Shown here: piece by piece, positions 1-64,000 of the stretch
Position numbering within the stretch: the first letter of the stretch is position 1
How the letters are laid out: each line of letters starts with the position of its first letter
Assembly: GCF_000247695.1 (NCBI RefSeq)
Contig: NW_004624747.1
Location: forward strand, 8,167,051 to 8,231,050
Origin: Heterocephalus glaber
Taxonomy: Eukaryota; Chordata; Mammalia; Rodentia; Bathyergidae
DNA length: 64,000 bases
Direction of reading: 5' to 3'
Position numbers and translations under genes: made by a program
Notes under the pieces: model-generated
What the model was told of the DNA's origin: nothing
The model's database searches: none
What the model saw: only the letters and a program-made list of their open reading frames with translations

Positions 1-1829
1 TTTTTTTTTTTGGTACCGGGGATTGAACTTGGGTCCTTGCACTTGCGAGGTAGGCGGCAGAACCACTGTACTAAATCCCCGGCCCAAGTCAGATTAGTTT
101 GAAGGTCCAACAAAGTGAGTCTGATATATCTTTGACACAAATATACAATGTTAAGCTTTTCCTCTTGCTTCTGGACATCCTGGGCTCTAACTGAGCACAG
201 CAATACTGTCACTATCACACTGTACAGTAGGGACACAGCAGCACAACTGTGACCATGTCCGGCAGACACGCGATACTTCCTCGATTTGTTCCCAACTCGA
301 ATGTTGGACTTGTAGCTCAGATTACAGGGTGCACCACAACTGCCCTGTATGATTTTTCTTTTCTTTGTTGTGCTGGGTATCTAATCCAGGGCCTCAAGCA
401 TGTCAGGCCAGTACTCTACTGCTGAGCTGAATCCCCAGCTCAGGTTTTCTTTTAAGTTTTCTCAAGTCTAGTGCCTTGCTGTCTGCAGTCTCAACTACTA
501 GGCAGGCCAAGGCAAGAGGACTGCTTAAACCAAGGAGTTCTGTGCCAGCCTAGGTATCTCAGTGTGAAGTCATCTGAAAAAAGGGGGGTAAGGGCCTGGG
601 ATTTAGTTCAGTGCTTATGCCACCAGCAAGCACAAGGACCCAAGTTCGATGCCCCCACTCCCATACCAAAAAAAGAGGGGGGGGTCTTGCAGATACAGTT
701 TGTAGCCAGGGTTACAGCATTTGCCTGGAATTTATGGATTCAATCCCCAGGACAGAAAAATAAAAGTACCTCACAATTACTCAATAAATTATTTAACTTA
801 GCACAAATTCTAAATAAAATCATCACGTTTAAGGAAGTTTTTGCTTGTCTTACTGCAGGGGTCCCCTTAGCTCATACCCAAGTCTCTCATTGGTACACCC
901 CACTTTTTTCTGCCAACATTCATATGGGGTCCTGAAAACCATAAGAAATTGGAACAGCTTGTGTGAAAGCTGTTAAGAAATTGAAACAGTGCTGTAGGGG
1001 CCAGGGACTTAGCGCAGTGGCACCACACCTTCCCAAGGTCCTGAGTTAGATCCCCAGTACCAAAACCAAACAAACACCCCCCCCCCCAAAAAAACAAAGT
1101 GCTATAATGGACTGGAAGTAGAAGTGCCATTTAGATTTAGTAGTCACTGTGATTAGAAGTGGGGTAATGGTTTGACATAACACATGGATTCCAGTTATAA
1201 AAAGACCTAGCTGGTTGTGTTGGTGCTGGCCTGTAATCACAGCACTGGAAGAAGCTGAGGCAGGAGGATTCTAAGTTCGAGTTCAGCCTGAGCAATTTAG
1301 CGACATAGCTGGTCCTTGTCTCAAAATTAAAAATGAAGGGCCAGGGTGTAGTGGTAGATTGCCTGGCATTTAGTCAAAGCTTTGGTTTGGAGTCCCAGCA
1401 CCGAGGGGGAAAAGAAAAGGCTTCGTACTCCATTCTTTGGAGTTTGTAGCCATAGGTTGTTTCCTGCCAGGGAAGTTTTATATGATCTATTACCTAATAG
1501 GGTTAAAACTACATAAGTCTGTTAATCATGTCAACTCTTAGGAGTAAAGAACGTCTTTTGGGGCTTGGGTTTGCAAACTGATATTTCCCAGTAGGAGCGC
1601 TCACCATTGTCTCATATGCTTAGCTCTCCGCATTTTATAAAAGTTCCAAAAACTTTCTTTTGCTCCTCTCAACAGCACTGTAGGGCCAGGCGAGCGTCAC
1701 AAAGAGACAGCTCAGGAGGAACAAGGGAAACTCGCCCAGTTTCCCCTGTTGGGGGATCGCCAAGTCGGAAACGAAGCTCATGGGCACTATGTGCAGATTT
1801 CCTCCCCAAGGAAGCCGGCCATCTGGCCA
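1..1829. repeat. Upstream flank: SINEs, no gene seen
   Basis: ID antisense 1-85; B1 antisense remnant 290-350; older ID antisense 364-442; degenerate B1 463-580; ID 591-676; older ID 690-770; ID 997-1075; B1-dID 1205-1415, all sense unless stated. 86-289 and 1416-1829 hold no repeat or exon that I recognise. In human the divergent neighbour is PRR14L; none of its exons is evident here. Confidence 0.7.
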
Positions 1830-2031
1830 ACTGGCGGGAAACCACAGCCGGTGGTCAGAGTGAGAAGCCATACGCGATGCCCCGCCCCCAGCGCAAGCCC
1901 CGGATGAGGAAGTGGCGCGGCCACCGAGACGCGGCGGAGGCTCGGCGAGAGCGGCTCCGGGGCGCGGGGGCGCGGGGGCGGGAAGGGGGCGGGGACCCAG
2001 GCGGGGCCACGGAAGCGGCGCGGGTTCTCAG
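1830..2031 (+). promoter_or_regulatory. DEPDC5: DEPDC5 CpG-island promoter
   Basis: A sharp GC- and CpG-rich block in an otherwise AT-rich, repeat-rich region. It holds Sp1-type GC boxes (CCCCGCCCCC near 1880; GGGGGCGGG near 1972 and 1987), an E2F-like GGCGGGAAA near 1833, and ETS-like GGAAG cores near 1909 and 2011. There is no TATA box, as expected for a housekeeping gene. It directly precedes the exon 1 donor and is free of SINEs. The transcription start cannot be fixed from sequence alone. Confidence 0.8.
1890..2031 (+). other. DEPDC5: DEPDC5 exon 1 (5' UTR; start approximate)
   Basis: The 3' end is set by a donor CAG/GTGAAC at 2031/2032 inside the CpG island. The start is a guess near the GC boxes. 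It would be spliced to the acceptor at 2860, which has a pyrimidine-rich tract. If transcription starts upstream of 1903, an ATG there would open an extra upstream reading frame. Confidence 0.6.
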
Positions 2032-2860
2032 GTGAACCCTCCGCGGTAGGGGTTCCCTCGCCAGCGTCTCGAACTCAGGGTCTGAAGGTGCACCGGGCGT
2101 GGGGCTTAGGTTAGGCGTGCAGAGGAGACCCGGGGTACCTTCTGAGAGTCTGGCTCTCGACTCCCTGGCCTGAGGCTGGAAGGGGCTCCGGACCTGAGGG
2201 TGAGTGAAACTGCTCTCCTTGGGATACAGCTTGAAGGAGGGGTCTGTGGTCCAGATTCGAGTTCTTATTCTGTCTTCAACCCGCTCTGTGACCTTGGACG
2301 AGTCTCTCTCCCTCTCTGAGCGGTGAAATGGAGGCGGGAGGGTCAGCTGAGAGTTGGTACGGATGCAGGTTCGGCATAGGAAATCCTGCTTTCCTCCTAT
2401 TTGTACTGGCTTTTTCCAGGACATTTTTGGCAAAATGTGAATTGTGAGACTGCCTCGAAGTTTCTGAGTGACCTTGGTAAAGTCCCATGTATTGGCTTTT
2501 ACTTTCCTCATCTACAAATTGAAGCTTAGCCTCCTAAAATCGGTATAATATTTGTGTTTTATTGGTGTAGCTGGAGACAAGGTAATGAGTGCTCCATTCG
2601 ATTATAAGTCTTCCCTTTAGGAATGAGGTAGAATATCTTTTTTGAAGTTTGACTAGACCCCTGCCGGAATTCTCCTTAATTCCTAGATTCTGTGGTTCTT
2701 TGTTCTACCTCTCTTCTTGTAATCGGGAGAGTGATTTCATCCTAGGATTGGGCCCTTCCATCTGTCGGCTGAGCAACACCAGTATCTTCACTGATCTAAA
2801 ATCAAAGCCGAGGCGGGGAAAAGTTCTACATTCTAGCCTTTTTGTTTGTTTCAATGGCAG
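2032..2860. other. Intron 1
   Basis: The CpG-rich block fades by about 2140. MIR-like words at 2265-2330 (CTCTGTGACCTTGGACGAGT) and 2450-2520 (TGAGTGACCTTGGTAAAGTC). No young SINE, consistent with a protected promoter-proximal region. Confidence 0.6.
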
Positions 2861-2869
2861 GGAGAAAAG

Positions 2870-2902
2870 ATGACTTCTCTATCCCAAGGCTGGAACAGTT
2901 GA
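2870..2902 (+). other. Upstream ORF in the DEPDC5 leader
   Basis: ATG at 2870, ten codons (MTSLSQGWNS), then TGA ending at 2902, 18 nt before the main ATG. The context has A at -3. If exon 2 starts at 2861 this ORF is in every transcript using exon 1, and ribosomes would have to leak past it or reinitiate. Confidence 0.5.
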
Positions 2903-2920
2903 AGGAAACTACAGAACAAG

Positions 2921-63311
<60,391 letters not shown>

Positions 63312-64000
63312 GTAATTCATCTGAGAGGTAATAGAGTTGGGACATTCAGAGCAGGCTCACATCTAGAAGGCCAGAAAAGTAGGCTCATGTCTTTTTCAGG
63401 ACCATTTCAGCCAAATTTTGGGTGACCTATTTAGCAACAGTGCTGTATAATGCATGGAATTATAGATGGTCTGCACATTACATTTTTAGCTGAGAACATG
63501 TTGGCCCAGCCACATTTATCATTGTTCTGTCAGGGAGTCATGATTGAGGGCTACTAGGTGTTGTGGGCACCAGAGACAGAGCTGGACAGTCTCTGCTCCA
63601 GAGGTACTTTCACTTATTGGGGACAGGGAGCAAACCCACCCTCATCAGAGCAGTCAGCAGAGACCCAGAGGGGGATAATGTGGTTCCAGTTATAAGATCA
63701 GAAAAGAAAAGTAAAAAGTGAGCATGCATCTCAGGATTGAAAAATTGAATTTGGTTGGATAGAGTTAGAAAGATTCCAAGTGCAGGTGGTGGGTGAGTGG
63801 AATATGAAATAAACTTAGTTTCTTTCTGGAAGCACTTTTATATCTATTATCTGATCATCCTCGTAGGGCATAAGCTACTAAATGTATTTTTTAATCAAGC
63901 CACATAATGCCTTGAGATGTAGAAATATTAAACTAATCTCTCATAGCAGTAGCCAGGTATCCTGACGCAGACTACTGTTTTTGTTTAACCACTATATTCA

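Noticed and set aside
1607..2035. 142-codon open frame on the + strand through the CpG island
   Set aside because: GC-rich sequence has few stops; the frame runs into the exon 1 donor and shows no recognisable protein.
1855..2511. 218-codon open frame on the minus strand over the promoter
   Set aside because: Same composition effect (Arg/Pro/Ser-rich), no family resemblance and no splice or poly-A support. A divergent noncoding transcript is possible but cannot be shown.

Overview
The window is a piece of a rodent nuclear genome holding the 5' half of one protein-coding gene, DEPDC5, on the + strand. DEPDC5 is the catalytic-complex scaffold of GATOR1, the GTPase-activating complex for RagA/B that restrains mTORC1 when amino acids are short. 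I recognised it from the conserved peptides in the exons and could place a CpG-rich promoter with noncoding exon 1 (ending 2031) and 23 coding exons (2921..2978 through 63214..63311). Every intron is bounded by GT...AG, the exon phases chain without a break, and the joined frame gives 701 codons plus one base. This covers the N-terminal domain, the SABA domain and much of the following linker; the SHEN, DEP and C-terminal domains lie beyond position 64000.

The rest is intronic and upstream sequence crowded with retroposons. Three SINE types dominate: a young ID-like, tRNA-derived SINE (about 80 copies, starting GGCCGGGGATTTAGCTCAG and ending GGTACC plus poly-A), B1 elements, many with the 29-bp internal duplication, and B1-dID dimers. 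The combination points to a rodent outside the mouse/rat/squirrel groups; beaver (Castor) is my best guess, at low confidence. Older layers are L1 fragments, MER20 and Tigger-type DNA transposons, MaLR-like LTRs, MIR and L2.

Layout: 1-1830 upstream SINEs; 1830-2031 promoter and exon 1; 2861-13829 exons 2-7 with SINE-rich introns and a 266-bp assembly gap (10041-10306); 13830-19396 intron 7, holding a nested stack in which a Tigger-type transposon was hit by a B1, by ID elements twice at one site and by an ARIH2 processed pseudogene that was itself invaded; 19397-19466 exon 8, whose acceptor sits next to a (GT)8 tract; 19467-36887 two long introns with paired MER20 copies, an ancient L1, a 201-bp inverted duplication and a tailless U2 snRNA fragment; 36888-43439 a cluster of exons 11-17; 48134-63311 exons 18-24, with an antisense L1 about 20 bases after the exon 19 donor and a second U2 fragment in intron 21. 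No second functional gene, tRNA, microRNA or CRISPR array was found.
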